This document shows, piece by piece, positions 18,683 through 27,456 of a stretch of 40,859 nucleotides of DNA. The stretch covers positions 1-40,859 of the forward strand of contig JAJBUL010000277.1 in NCBI GenBank assembly GCA_020860365.1. Direction: 5' to 3'. The stretch's first letter is position 1. The number at the start of each line of letters is the position of its first letter. Both the position numbers and the translations under genes were made by a program. The notes under the pieces are model-generated. The model had not been told where the DNA came from. It worked only from the letters and a program-made list of their open reading frames with translations, and did not search any database. The DNA comes from Clostridiales bacterium (lineage in GTDB: Bacteria; Bacillota; Clostridia; Lachnospirales; Lachnospiraceae).

Positions 18683-18723
18683 AAACTCCCGCCGGACAGT
18701 TTATCACTTTCCGGCGGGAGTTT
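18683..18723. terminator. Bidirectional terminator between the GH5 gene and the convergent ATPase gene
   Basis: A perfect 13-bp inverted repeat, AAACTCCCGCCGG / CCGGCGGGAGTTT, with a 15-base loop. It has TTTTT after the stem on the minus strand and a shorter T-run on the plus strand. Confidence 0.85.
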
Positions 18724-18830
18724 CACTATTTCCAGGAAATAACTTAAGCATTCCCATTTGTACCAATACATTATCCTGTATCTACGTTATTTTCATTACA
18801 TAAAGCACACGCCCAATTCTGGTTTCCACA

Positions 18831-20441
18831 TTACAGTACCTCTATTTTGCAGCGATGCACTTTATCCTTTCTGTAATAACCAATACCAACCAGGATAATT
18901 CTCCCTGTAGTCTTTGGCCGTTCGCCAATCTTTCCCTGAAACTTCAGCACATAATTCTTATCCTTAATTTGCTTCAACGCTGTCTCAGGAGAATCATCCA
19001 CTTTGAGTTCTATAATAATACCATCATCCGAACGGTCATGAGGATAAAAGATATAATCCACATATCCGATACCTGCCTGATCCTCCCTTTCGATATTGTA
19101 TTTATTTCTCGCTGCAATGTAAGCAAGCTTTACACTGCCAGACAATTCTGCTTCATTATTATAAGCTTTCAGCGGCGACTCCGTCGTATGTACAATAGAC
19201 AGAATTTTTCCGACTGTCTCCTCATCTCCGTCATAGGTTGCCTGCAGGATGCGGGCAGATTCCTTTTCCAGTTCACGCATATAACTATAGCTTGGCTCTG
19301 TCCGAATGATTTTATCGAATTCCAACTCAAGCTCTTTATTGGGAATCCGCACACGACCGTCATAATAATTCAAATATCCATACACAGTCATAACGGAAAG
19401 TATCTCATCTCTGTACTTTAATTCTGTTGCTGTGGACGCATATTCCGAAATATCCGCCTCTACCGGCTCGCCTGCCACAAGCAGCATCACAGCTTCTCTC
19501 ACACCGTCAATATCATTCCGTACATAATCTCTCAGTTCATCATACTCGCCCGCTTTCGCCCAGTAGTCTTTGAGATTGTTCCGCGTCAAGGCAAGCACTA
19601 CTGAATTCGGATTATATATACTGTACCCATCTTCCATATGATAACCATCATACCATTCTGCCAAATCTTCCCGTGAGAAAGACGGTCTGGTACAATTTTT
19701 CAGATACCGCTGATACAACCCATCAACTTCCTCACCTGTAAATCCGAAATATGCACCGTACATATCACTGCTCGCCATATTGTACTCATCGAAATGATTC
19801 ATTGTATCACTTGCAGAATATTTCTTGATTGGAAGAACCCCTGTCAGGTACGTCATCTCAACATATGCCATTCCCTTTGTCATTCCCCCAAGGAAAGACG
19901 TAAATCTTCCTCTGTCTGCCTCGGTGAAGTAATCTTTATGGAATACATAATCCCATTCGTCAAAAATCAGCATAAATTTTTCGTTTTTATTTGCTAACGA
20001 TATAATCCGCAAAGTGGCTCCCATAGAGTCCTCCTCGCGAATGTTTGCTTCCGGATATGCTTCTTTTAAGTCATCAAACAGTCTTTTTTTTATCGTTCCA
20101 ATATATCCCTTATAAGAATCGCATTCTTCTACCGCCCTGCTAAAATCAATATAAATCAGATTATGCCGGTTCAAATGCCTCGTGTAATTCTTATTCCCGG
20201 CAATTCTAAGAGACGCAAACACTTCCGAACCGTCTACTCCCTTGCCAAAAAATGAACCAATCATCGCCGCCACAACGGATTTCCCAAAACGTCTCGGACC
20301 CGTGACAGAAATATAGTTCCGGCCATGCTCTACAAGAGTCATCAATTCCTCCAGCATTTCCGTTTTATCCACAAAATACGGTTTTTCCGTTTCTGCTTTG
20401 TATAATTCCAGAATATCCTCCGGATTCAGATAATATCCCAT
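18831..20441 (-). CDS. AAA-ATPase-like protein with C-terminal PD-(D/E)XK nuclease domain
   Basis: A 536-residue protein of the AAA-ATPase_like (PF09820) plus PD-(D/E)XK (PF08011) architecture. It opens MGYYLNPEDI with the family YFVDKTEMLEEL segment. Walker A is GPRRFGKS (48-55) and Walker B is FMLIFDEWDYVF. The nuclease fold appears near the C-terminus as GYVDYIF...IIIELKVDD with a following Q. These genes are common and often multicopy in gut Clostridia and Bacteroidetes; their cellular role is not established. The start at 20441 is chosen to match the usual N-terminus and the GGAGGTGAAGGAG upstream; an ATG at 20495 would add 18 atypical residues. It has its own promoter and is convergent with the GH5 gene. 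Confidence 0.87.
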   Translation of the reverse strand: MGYYLNPEDILELYKAETEKPYFVDKTEMLEELMTLVEHGRNYISVTGPRRFGKSVVAAMIGSFFGKGVDGSEVFASLRIAGNKNYTRHLNRHNLIYIDFSRAVEECDSYKGYIGTIKKRLFDDLKEAYPEANIREEDSMGATLRIISLANKNEKFMLIFDEWDYVFHKDYFTEADRGRFTSFLGGMTKGMAYVEMTYLTGVLPIKKYSASDTMNHFDEYNMASSDMYGAYFGFTGEEVDGLYQRYLKNCTRPSFSREDLAEWYDGYHMEDGYSIYNPNSVVLALTRNNLKDYWAKAGEYDELRDYVRNDIDGVREAVMLLVAGEPVEADISEYASTATELKYRDEILSVMTVYGYLNYYDGRVRIPNKELELEFDKIIRTEPSYSYMRELEKESARILQATYDGDEETVGKILSIVHTTESPLKAYNNEAELSGSVKLAYIAARNKYNIEREDQAGIGYVDYIFYPHDRSDDGIIIELKVDDSPETALKQIKDKNYVLKFQGKIGERPKTTGRIILVGIGYYRKDKVHRCKIEVL

Positions 20442-20516
20442 CTCTCCTTCACCTCCCAAAACAATTCCTGTAGTGAATCCAATTATCAATCCCATCTACA
20501 CCACTTTTATATGCAA

Positions 20517-20545
20517 ACTATAGCACAAACCAAAATGCAGTTCAA
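20517..20545 (-). promoter_or_regulatory. Promoter of the AAA/PD-(D/E)XK gene
   Basis: On the minus strand TTGAAC and TATAGT are separated by exactly 17 bases, 76 bases before the chosen start. The surrounding gene-free stretch (20442-20825) holds only this promoter and the terminator of the methyltransferase gene. Confidence 0.75.
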
Positions 20546-20699
20546 CCTGGGATTCCTTATTTTCGTGCATTGCACTTATTTTAGGAATAGATACCAACCT
20601 TACATCCTGCCCCGTATCTATAAGGTTCTTTCACATAATATCGAACAGAATTTTCCGTAATTATTCTTCTACATATAATTTTTTTCCGACTGTTTATAC

Positions 20700-20728
20700 A
20701 AAAAACAGGCAGCCCCTAGACTGTCTGT
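20700..20728 (-). terminator. Terminator of the methyltransferase gene
   Basis: On the minus strand ACAGACAG and CTGCCTGT form an 8-bp stem (one G-U pair) followed by TTTTT, about 100 bases past the methyltransferase stop. Confidence 0.78.
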
Positions 20729-20825
20729 AATTATTAGATGAAACTGTATTACTGCCCATATCTTCTCTCTGATAAGCGGCAAAATCCGTCAGGCTGTGCC
20801 CGGTTGCCCGGATCACTTCACACCC

Positions 20826-21602
20826 TCACTTCACTCCCCTCAGCATAAACATCGGTCTGGAACCGTAGTTCAGCTTTTCCGTCTCATCCCAGACCTTTTC
20901 CCCGATCTCCTCGTCCGTATAAATCAGTTTAAATCCGGCGCGGCGGAGCAGCTCAATATCGATCTCGGGGCGTTTGCAACGGCTTAAAATGAGCCTCCGG
21001 GAGATGTCTTCCATTTTATCGCTCTCCGAGTAAGACTCAAAATCCCTGATCTGAGCGTCTTTGACCCGTCTGCGATCCTCTTCAAAGGAATGCGCCTTCG
21101 CGTCATCGAAAAGATAATTATACCATCCAGCGTCAAAATTCAACAATACGCCACCCTTTTTCAATACCCGGTGCCACTCCCGGTAGGCGTCTCCCGGACG
21201 TTCCAGATTCCATGTAAGATTTCTGGTGACGACTGCGTCAAAGCTGGCGTCCTCAAAATCCAGCCGCTGCGCATCCATTTGTAAAAATGAGATCTTCTCC
21301 GCAAGCTCTCCTGCGTTTTTCTTTGCTTCCTCAAGCATATTCCACGTATAATCAACCGCGGTCACCTGATATCCGCGCTTCGTCAGGCCAATCGCAAAAA
21401 AGCCGGGACCAGTCCCGATGTCTAATACCTTTTTCCCTGGAATTCCCTTTAAATAACTCTGCAGTACTCCCATCCAGTTGCGTTCGTTTTCATGCTCCAT
21501 TTCGAAGCGGACTTCCTCAGAATAGCTTTTGGCTCGTTTTGACCAGTATTCTTCGATCTCCCAAAGCATGGATTGATTTTCTTTTCGCGCTGTCGCATTC
21601 AT
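20826..21602 (-). CDS. Class I SAM-dependent methyltransferase
   Basis: A 258-residue soluble methyltransferase. The SAM-binding motif I is VLDIGTGPGFFAIGL (59-73), followed by an acidic strand end (TAVDYTWNMLEEA) and motif IV-like FDAVVTRNLTWNL; the Methyltransf_11 fold is evident. The substrate is not readable. The start at 21602 has AGGAGC 7 bases upstream; the longer frame to 21650 lacks an RBS. It is monocistronic, with a clear promoter and terminator. Confidence 0.86.
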   Translation of the reverse strand: MNATARKENQSMLWEIEEYWSKRAKSYSEEVRFEMEHENERNWMGVLQSYLKGIPGKKVLDIGTGPGFFAIGLTKRGYQVTAVDYTWNMLEEAKKNAGELAEKISFLQMDAQRLDFEDASFDAVVTRNLTWNLERPGDAYREWHRVLKKGGVLLNFDAGWYNYLFDDAKAHSFEEDRRRVKDAQIRDFESYSESDKMEDISRRLILSRCKRPEIDIELLRRAGFKLIYTDEEIGEKVWDETEKLNYGSRPMFMLRGVK

Positions 21603-21696
21603 AGTATTGCTCCTGTTTCTTTCCTCTATTTGTAAAACGGCGTCTGCCATGTCTCCAGTTTGCCAGACGTCCCGTCTTCTTCCTCAATCAGCCAAG

Positions 21697-21725
21697 AGTA
21701 TAGCTTAAGCCAGGAATTCGCACAA
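21697..21725 (-). promoter_or_regulatory. Promoter of the methyltransferase gene
   Basis: On the minus strand TTGTGC and TATACT are separated by 17 bases, leaving a leader of about 90 bases before the methyltransferase ATG. Confidence 0.65.
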
Positions 21726-21979
21726 GCCCCACCGGGGGATGAAAAACAGAAAAACCTGTGGTTCCCGTCCGGGATACCCACAAGGCTGCATGCCTGATTG
21801 GAAAACACCCTGGCGCTATAATTGTGTCTCTCATCTGAAAATTCTGAATTTTCTGATTTTAATATTGGAATACTGATTTCTCATCTGTCAATCTTTTTTC
21901 GACAAAGTTTCGCCTGTTCTTTCATTTTATCAAAATCCACAAAACGGACGTTCTCGAAAAAAAATATGTAAACCAGTTT

Positions 21980-22080
21980 GTTTCCACACCGGAAAATGTG
22001 GATAATGTGGATAACTTGGTGTATAAGTCCATTTTCGGGCATTTTTTTATCCACCCGGATGTGAATAAAGCGGGGATAAC
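21980..22080. other. DnaA-box cluster in a gene-free stretch
   Basis: Two perfect DnaA boxes (TTATCCACA on the minus strand) abut at 21997-22005 and 22006-22014. One-mismatch boxes are at 22047-22055 (TTATCCACC, plus strand) and 22060-22068 (TGTGAATAA). Two-mismatch copies lie at 21980-21988 and 22071-22079. The flank at 21831-21975 is A+T-rich. The whole stretch from 21603 to 22320 carries no convincing gene. No dnaA, dnaN or rep gene is in the window, so this may be a secondary DnaA-binding cluster rather than an origin. Confidence 0.55.
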
Positions 22081-22320
22081 CTTTTGGTCTCTCCGCTTTT
22101 TGCCCTTGTAGCCATCCCGCGATTTTGTGCAGGTTTCCTTTTATTTTTTCATTTTTCGCGTTACATGTCAATTTGTGATCTTTTATCTATCTGACTTTTT
22201 CATTTGTTTTCTGATTTTTTATCTGGTATCTGTAGTACCCGGTTTCCATATGTCTCCGTCCCATTCCGGTATTGCCTGCATCCCTGCTTTGCCGGGAGAC
22301 GGTTGGCGTCTCTGCGCCCG

Positions 22321-24801
22321 TCACTCCAGATCCGTGTTCAGGTAAGAAACAAACTGGTTCCCGGCCGCCTCGAACAAGGCCAGGCTGTCGTTAGGTCCGT
22401 AATAGTAAGTCTCTTCTTCTCCAGGATTGAGCAGAATGAGATTCCCGTAGTCATCGTAGCCGGTGATGATAACACTGCCCGTCTCCGTGGCGGCGATGAC
22501 TGCCTTGCCTTCGCTGACAAAATAGAGCACCTGGTCAAGTGTACAGCCAGTCAGATCAACAACGTCTTTTTGCAGGCTCTCCTCCAGCACGTCGACATCC
22601 ATAATTCCGGTCTTAATAATATCCGGAATATTGTCCAGGCTGATGGTGACCTCGTCCTCCTTGTTTCTGCGCTCCCAGACGTATTCCTTCGCGTCATTGA
22701 TCACTACGCCAACCATCTCATCCGCACGGAGGATGGCTTCCACTGCCGTCGGCCAGGCACTGTCCAGGCTGCCTCCCGCATAGACATAGTAAAGCTTTTC
22801 CTTCTCCGTATTAGACGGTATCTCTACCGTTACACTGCCGCTTTCTGATACAAATTTCCCATTGATCACCTGCGGGGTCGTATCTGTGATGGTAGTTCCG
22901 ACACGGAGCAGAATCTCTGTCTGCTTCACATCATCCGTCTGCGTCGCGATGCCGTAGTCTACGTTGTCCTCCGTATCTGTGCTGACAATGGTGTCCGAGG
23001 TCGTTTCCACATATTCTCCATCCACAATCGACACACGGGTGAGCGTCAGCAGGCTGTTGGACTGGGTCACTTCCGTCACATAAGCGCCGCTCGGTGTATA
23101 TTTTTTGATTGTCTCCCCGCTGCCGCTTGTGATGACGAGCCTATACATCGGGAACACCTCAGAACCTTCATTGGAGCTGTCAATATCCGCAAGCATGGCA
23201 ACCCCATAAACCAGATTTTCCTCCATATAGCAGATCGGACGAATGCGTTCACTGGCACTGCAGGCAACCTCCCAGGTCTCGCCAGTTTCAAAGTCAATCG
23301 TACAGAGCGTCTGGGAATCGTAGCGTTCACCCTCGGAAAGCCAGCTGAAATAACGGTTGGATTCCGAACTGACGTAGCAGTCGGTATTGACGCCGGTAAT
23401 GACGCTCTCATACGCACCAGTCGCCATGTCAATCCGATAAACAATATTCTCCAGCAAAATATAGCAGTCTTGCCCATCATCTGTGAGATAAGCAAGATCG
23501 TCAATGTCCAGCTTCAGGCTGTCATATGCCTCCATCGTGCGCACAAACAACAGCTCTTCCGATGTCGCGGAGGCCGCCTCGTAATGGTAAATCGCGATGC
23601 CGTTTTCTCCCTCGTGATCACCCCGGTTCATATACCCGGAGACGACATACCAGACGTCGCCGCTCTCATCTACACTCAATATTTTGATATTATTCTGATC
23701 GTAAAAATCGCGGTAATCAACATCATCCTCCTCTGGAAAGCCAAACACACGTGTCAGCTTTCCGCCATTGATCACATACGTCCACAATTCATTTTCCTGT
23801 ACAAATGCCACTACTGTTTTACCTTCATCAAACGCATACTCCACATCACTGTCCGTGATGCCCAGGTTGATGCCGCCAGATTCCAGAACCGTACCGTCCG
23901 TATTCAAAATCTGATCGGTCGTCCTGGTAAAATCCAGCAGATATACACGCGTGTCTGTGTAGCGCAGGCGGTAAAACTCACGCACGTTGTACGTAATCGT
24001 CACACCCTCGTCATCTACCGCGGAAATGCGATAATTCAGCACAAACGAAGCCGTCGTGCCATTGATGTCAACCAGGCTGGGCGTTGGCTTGTAGGCGATC
24101 TGCGGATTGAGAGACCCCCACATCAGCTGATCGACTGTATCATGAATATTCATTGACGCAAGCGTCTGGCTCGTACCCGTCGTATCATCCGGCTCCACCA
24201 CCACTCCAAGGGAATCCTGGTCGGTCTTATTCACACACTTTGCGTAAAAACCAGACACAAAATCCAAATATTCGTCCAAATGCAGGCCATCCTCCAGAAG
24301 CAGCCTGGTGTAAAAGTAAATTTCCCGTCCTCCGGCAGAAACCTGGATTTTGAGAATGTATTCCTGATTCAGCAGCATCTGGTTCTGAATCGTCAGGGTT
24401 GCTTCCAGACAGCCATCGTCGTTTGTCGTCATATTCAGCACACTGGTATTCTCCAGCGACTCGCTTCCATCCAGCGTCAGCACCTCGTAGGAAAGGCTCT
24501 CGACGTTCGAGTCAAACGGATCAATCAGAATATCGAGCTCATGGCTCGCGTCAAGCACCGTCACGGTATCGCGAATATAGTTCACATCCATCTCATACGC
24601 ATAACCGTGCAGGCAATTATAGCTGACCCCGTCATTCTGCATATAAACCAGTGGAAAAGTCGAGCCGGACATCGCCTCTGAGGTATTCGGCGTCGCCTGG
24701 TTTAGCACCCGCGCAAAGACATATACTGCCACAACAAACACAAGCAGCAGCACTATGACACGAATGACCAGATTTCGTACTGTCTTCAGTATATTTTGCA
24801 T
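22321..24801 (-). CDS. Membrane-anchored extracellular protein of unknown function
   Basis: An 826-residue protein with one N-terminal transmembrane helix (about 12-31, LVIRVIVLLLVFVVAVYVFA) after a short basic tail, so nearly all of it is predicted outside the cell. The remainder is rich in acidic and beta-strand-forming residues and contains stretches reminiscent of repeated beta-propeller blades (ENELWTYVINGGKL; SGDVWYVVSGYM; ENIVYRIDMATGAY), but I do not recognise a named family. AGGAGA stands 8 bases before the ATG and a good promoter precedes it. It looks like a conserved Lachnospiraceae surface protein. The gene upstream (24943-25656) runs in the same direction. Confidence 0.85.
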   Translation of the reverse strand: MQNILKTVRNLVIRVIVLLLVFVVAVYVFARVLNQATPNTSEAMSGSTFPLVYMQNDGVSYNCLHGYAYEMDVNYIRDTVTVLDASHELDILIDPFDSNVESLSYEVLTLDGSESLENTSVLNMTTNDDGCLEATLTIQNQMLLNQEYILKIQVSAGGREIYFYTRLLLEDGLHLDEYLDFVSGFYAKCVNKTDQDSLGVVVEPDDTTGTSQTLASMNIHDTVDQLMWGSLNPQIAYKPTPSLVDINGTTASFVLNYRISAVDDEGVTITYNVREFYRLRYTDTRVYLLDFTRTTDQILNTDGTVLESGGINLGITDSDVEYAFDEGKTVVAFVQENELWTYVINGGKLTRVFGFPEEDDVDYRDFYDQNNIKILSVDESGDVWYVVSGYMNRGDHEGENGIAIYHYEAASATSEELLFVRTMEAYDSLKLDIDDLAYLTDDGQDCYILLENIVYRIDMATGAYESVITGVNTDCYVSSESNRYFSWLSEGERYDSQTLCTIDFETGETWEVACSASERIRPICYMEENLVYGVAMLADIDSSNEGSEVFPMYRLVITSGSGETIKKYTPSGAYVTEVTQSNSLLTLTRVSIVDGEYVETTSDTIVSTDTEDNVDYGIATQTDDVKQTEILLRVGTTITDTTPQVINGKFVSESGSVTVEIPSNTEKEKLYYVYAGGSLDSAWPTAVEAILRADEMVGVVINDAKEYVWERRNKEDEVTISLDNIPDIIKTGIMDVDVLEESLQKDVVDLTGCTLDQVLYFVSEGKAVIAATETGSVIITGYDDYGNLILLNPGEEETYYYGPNDSLALFEAAGNQFVSYLNTDLE

Positions 24802-24848
24802 AAATGATTCTCCTGTATCTCTTCGGCATTCCTGTTTGAATCCTCATT

Positions 24849-24877
24849 AGTATACTATCCGGAGGCAAATTGAACAA
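24849..24877 (-). promoter_or_regulatory. Promoter of the membrane-anchored protein gene
   Basis: On the minus strand TTGTTC and TATACT are separated by 17 bases, 48 bases before the ATG at 24801. Confidence 0.7.
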
Positions 24878-24942
24878 GTCTTTTTTGCTCCTCCCATCTG
24901 ACTGGTATTTCGCATTGATTTTCAGGTAGCTTTCAGAGCATC

Positions 24943-25656
24943 TCAGCATTTATCCCGACAGAAACGATACCGTTCGCGTCTGCGGTGCATCTCCTGCAGC
25001 ACCAGCACCCGAATCAGGTCTTCCAGAGGTACACACACGTCCTCCGCCTGCGCGGCCGCCATCCCATTTCCTGTTGTATCGGTGAGCACATCTTCCACGG
25101 AATCCGCACGGCGGCCGGCAACCTCTTCTTTTCTTTCCGCCGCTATCCGGTTATGTGCGACAGCCGCCGCGATTTTCTTCTGCACGGTATAAACGGTCGT
25201 AAAATCCGGATATTCATCAAACATCGCACTTCCTTCGTATTCCATCCGGTCGCACTCCTCTTCGACAAACGGAAGTAATTCCTTCGCCTCATTCGGATAC
25301 ATGGACTGCAGCATCCGGAAATCCCGCTCAGTCAGCATCTCATCCGTCGGATTCGAAAAATCCACTGGTATAATCGACGAAAATTCCATCTGGCCATGTT
25401 TCTCTTCTACGTGGTTGTTCCCTGCGGATTTCCTGTTCTCGAATTTCTTTTTCCCGGATTTCCTGTCCTCGAATTTCTTTTCCCCGGATTTCTTTTCTTC
25501 GGGTTTCTTTTCTTCGTACTTCTTTATTTCGGGTTCCTGTCCTCCCGGATCTTTTCCCTCAATTTCCTCCGCACACAGGATAGGCTCCCGATACGATGTC
25601 ATCTGATTTTCACCCGGTCTTTTGAACGAGTTTCTTCTATTATTAATATAGCCCAT
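24943..25656 (-). CDS. Conserved-type hypothetical protein with a lysine-rich 10-residue repeat
   Basis: A 237-residue soluble protein. The N-terminal third contains a charged repeat of 10-residue period (RKSGKKKFEN, KKSGEKKFED and diverged copies). The rest has a segment LQSMYPNEAKELLPFVEEE followed by CDRMEYEGSAMFDEYPDF, a pattern I associate with uncharacterised Lachnospiraceae proteins, then an alanine-rich helical region and a basic tail. The start at 25656 is preferred because AGAGG precedes it; the frame stays open to 25806 and an alternative ATG at 25602 exists. A weak -10 (TATGAT) lies at 25681-25686. Function unknown. Confidence 0.65.
   Translation of the reverse strand: MGYINNRRNSFKRPGENQMTSYREPILCAEEIEGKDPGGQEPEIKKYEEKKPEEKKSGEKKFEDRKSGKKKFENRKSAGNNHVEEKHGQMEFSSIIPVDFSNPTDEMLTERDFRMLQSMYPNEAKELLPFVEEECDRMEYEGSAMFDEYPDFTTVYTVQKKIAAAVAHNRIAAERKEEVAGRRADSVEDVLTDTTGNGMAAAQAEDVCVPLEDLIRVLVLQEMHRRRERYRFCRDKC
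25432..25521 (-). repeat. Tandem 30-bp repeats inside the hypothetical gene
   Basis: Three units of 30 bases (25432-25461, 25462-25491, 25492-25521) encode the 10-residue Lys/Glu-rich repeats. The first two differ at only a few positions and the third is more diverged. The period keeps the reading frame, so copy-number change would alter protein length without breaking it. Confidence 0.7.
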
Positions 25657-25889
25657 AGATGCCTCTGAATTCTTTTTTCTATCATATGCACAGAAGCCTG
25701 CCTGGGTACCAGGGAGGCCACCCGCTGTAAAACGAGAAAAATTCTGTACAAATCCAATCCGCTGCGGTATACTTGCACCGACCGCACATTTTCCGGATAA
25801 CATCACAGCCAGAACTGCGAGGCTGTCTGGCAGATCCCGATAGCAAACGTCAAACTCACCCTAAACCGGATCCATGAAAGGACTACAAA

Positions 25890-26375
25890 ATGGCAAAGCA
25901 AAAAGAAATCAAGACAAATGCCATGCGGATCCTTGACCGCATGAAGATTCCATATACATTCCAAACCTACGAATGTGACGAGTTTATCGACGGCCAGCAC
26001 GCCGCCGACCTGCTCGGCCTTCCACATGAAATCGTCTTCAAAACGCTCGTCACCGTCAGCCCCGAACGCGCATATTATGTGTTCGCGCTTCCGATTGACG
26101 CCGAGCTCGACCTGAAAAAAGCCGCCAAAGCCGCGGGGTGCAAGTCTCTGGCGATGATTCACGTAAAGGACATCCAGAGCGTTACCGGCTATATCCGCGG
26201 CGGCTGCACCGCAATCGGCATGAAAAAGAATTATCCGGTTTTCATGGATGAGAGCGCGCTTCTTTATGAAAAAATCGCCGTCAGCGGCGGGAAAATCGGC
26301 CTGCAGCTTACGCTCACACCCCGGGATTATGAAAAGGCATGCCAGGCGGTGTTCTGTGATCTGACACGGCAGTGA
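25890..26375 (+). CDS. ybaK: Cys-tRNA(Pro)/Cys-tRNA(Cys) deacylase YbaK/EbsC
   Basis: A 161-residue YbaK-type editing protein that hydrolyses Cys mis-attached to tRNA(Pro). The full family pattern is visible: an N-terminal segment with the mid-protein HAADLLGLPHEIVFKTLV, in which Lys51 is the conserved functional lysine, then SVTGYIRGGCTAIGMKK, the glycine-rich substrate-pocket loop, and SGGKIGLQLTL near the end. The length is normal for the family. AAAGGA precedes the ATG by 8 bases. It appears monocistronic. Confidence 0.93.
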   Translation: MAKQKEIKTNAMRILDRMKIPYTFQTYECDEFIDGQHAADLLGLPHEIVFKTLVTVSPERAYYVFALPIDAELDLKKAAKAAGCKSLAMIHVKDIQSVTGYIRGGCTAIGMKKNYPVFMDESALLYEKIAVSGGKIGLQLTLTPRDYEKACQAVFCDLTRQ

Positions 26376-26457
26376 TATTCTTCCTTCCTGCAAAGTGTGG
26401 CGTGCTGCGCAGGTATAACCTGTAATAAAAACCGGACATTTTTTCTCAATTGGGGGA

Positions 26458-26486
26458 TTGCTTTTTTCATGAAATCATGTTATTTT
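26458..26486 (+). promoter_or_regulatory. Promoter of the manganese riboswitch/exporter transcript
   Basis: TTGCTT and TATTTT are separated by 17 bases. Initiation would fall at about 26493, exactly at the first base of the riboswitch P1 stem. Confidence 0.65.
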
Positions 26487-26487
26487 A

Positions 26488-26632
26488 GAACGACATGAGG
26501 GAGTAGTTGGCACCCCTTTGGAGCGTGTTGCAAGTCAACATACTGATCCCAACATACTGAGAAGGATCTGGCTTGTATGAAATAACGAGACTCATGTATG
26601 GTACTGCGTGGCTGCCATACATGAGTTTTTTA
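26488..26632 (+). promoter_or_regulatory. yybP-ykoY-type manganese riboswitch with terminator
   Basis: The leader contains GAGGGAGTAG near its start and CGAGAC near its end, matching the conserved L1/L3 elements of the yybP-ykoY Mn2+ aptamer. The aptamer P1 pairs ACATGAG (26493-26499) with CTCATGT (26591-26597). The same CTCATGT belongs to a competing terminator stem (ACTCATGTATGG 26590-26601 with CCATACATGAGT 26615-26626) followed by six T. Metal-stabilised P1 should therefore prevent termination and switch on the exporter. Its position in front of a UPF0016/GDT1 gene, a common target of this riboswitch class, supports the call. Confidence 0.88.
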
Positions 26633-26769
26633 TGGGCAGCTGAACAATTTCGCTGCTTTTTTTGTGCATAGAATTCTTATCAAGATTCCGGATTGCGCTT
26701 CGCTCCTACCTGACGACGCGTCCCGCACGATCATCCATCAGCAGCGCAACACGAAGGAGGAACCACCTT

Positions 26770-27447
26770 ATGTTATTATTTATGCAAATTTTTTTCACCA
26801 TGTTTATCGCTGAGATGGGCGATAAGACACAGCTTCTGATGATCGCCATGACCTCCCGCTATAAGCTCCGGGACATCATCATCGGCTCCGGCGCCTCAAT
26901 TCTGGCGCTGAACGCGATCGCGGTAGGCTTAGGCGCCTTAATCAGTCAGTTTATCCCGACCTGGCTGATCAAAATCGTCGCCGCCCTCGCTTTCTTCTAT
27001 TTTGCCTGGACTACCCTGTGCAAGGTCGAGGAAGGCGAAGAAGAACACGTCAAAGAATCCAGATTTCCACCGATTCTGACCGTCTTTGGTACCTTTTTCA
27101 TCGCGGAGCTGGGCGACAAGACACAGCTGACGGCGATCACTTTCGCCGCAAATGAAGGCATAAACAATGCCATCCTGGTCTGGCTGGCCTGTTCCATTGG
27201 CCTGTTCGCTGCAGATCTGATCGGGATGCTGGTCGGTCATCTGATCGAGAGCAAGATGCCGGCTGGTTTTCTGGATAAGCTGGCATTCGTAATCTTTGCG
27301 GTCTTCGGATTTACAACGATGAAAGACGGTGTCTGTCTTCTTACGGCAGGGTGGATTTCCTGGGCCGTCGCCGGATGCGCGGCCGCACTGTTCGCGGTGC
27401 TTTGCGTCTGTACATGGAAAAAGCATCAGAAGGTCTGTCAGGGCTGA
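26770..27447 (+). CDS. UPF0016/GDT1-TMEM165 family manganese exporter
   Basis: A 225-residue membrane protein with six predicted helices and the two signature motifs of the family: EMGDKT (15-20) and ELGDKT (113-118), one in each inverted half. Related bacterial proteins export Mn2+. A charged cytoplasmic loop (KVEEGEEEHVKESRFPP) separates the halves. The start at 26770 has AAGGAGG about 10 bases upstream; the open frame back to 26662 is leader sequence. It is controlled by the riboswitch directly upstream and ends 9 bases from the convergent rarA. Confidence 0.93.
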   Translation: MLLFMQIFFTMFIAEMGDKTQLLMIAMTSRYKLRDIIIGSGASILALNAIAVGLGALISQFIPTWLIKIVAALAFFYFAWTTLCKVEEGEEEHVKESRFPPILTVFGTFFIAELGDKTQLTAITFAANEGINNAILVWLACSIGLFAADLIGMLVGHLIESKMPAGFLDKLAFVIFAVFGFTTMKDGVCLLTAGWISWAVAGCAAALFAVLCVCTWKKHQKVCQG

Positions 27448-27456
27448 TAAACCTCT

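Noticed and set aside
21980-22080. Chromosomal origin oriC
   Set aside because: No dnaA, dnaN, rpmH, recF or gyr genes nearby; only a DnaA-box cluster can be claimed.
22204-22848. Plus-strand frame of 214 codons over the end of the surface-protein gene
   Set aside because: It overlaps a well-supported minus-strand gene and has no recognisable features.
25432-25521. CRISPR-like or non-coding tandem repeat
   Set aside because: The 30-bp units are contiguous without spacers and encode a 10-residue protein repeat in frame.
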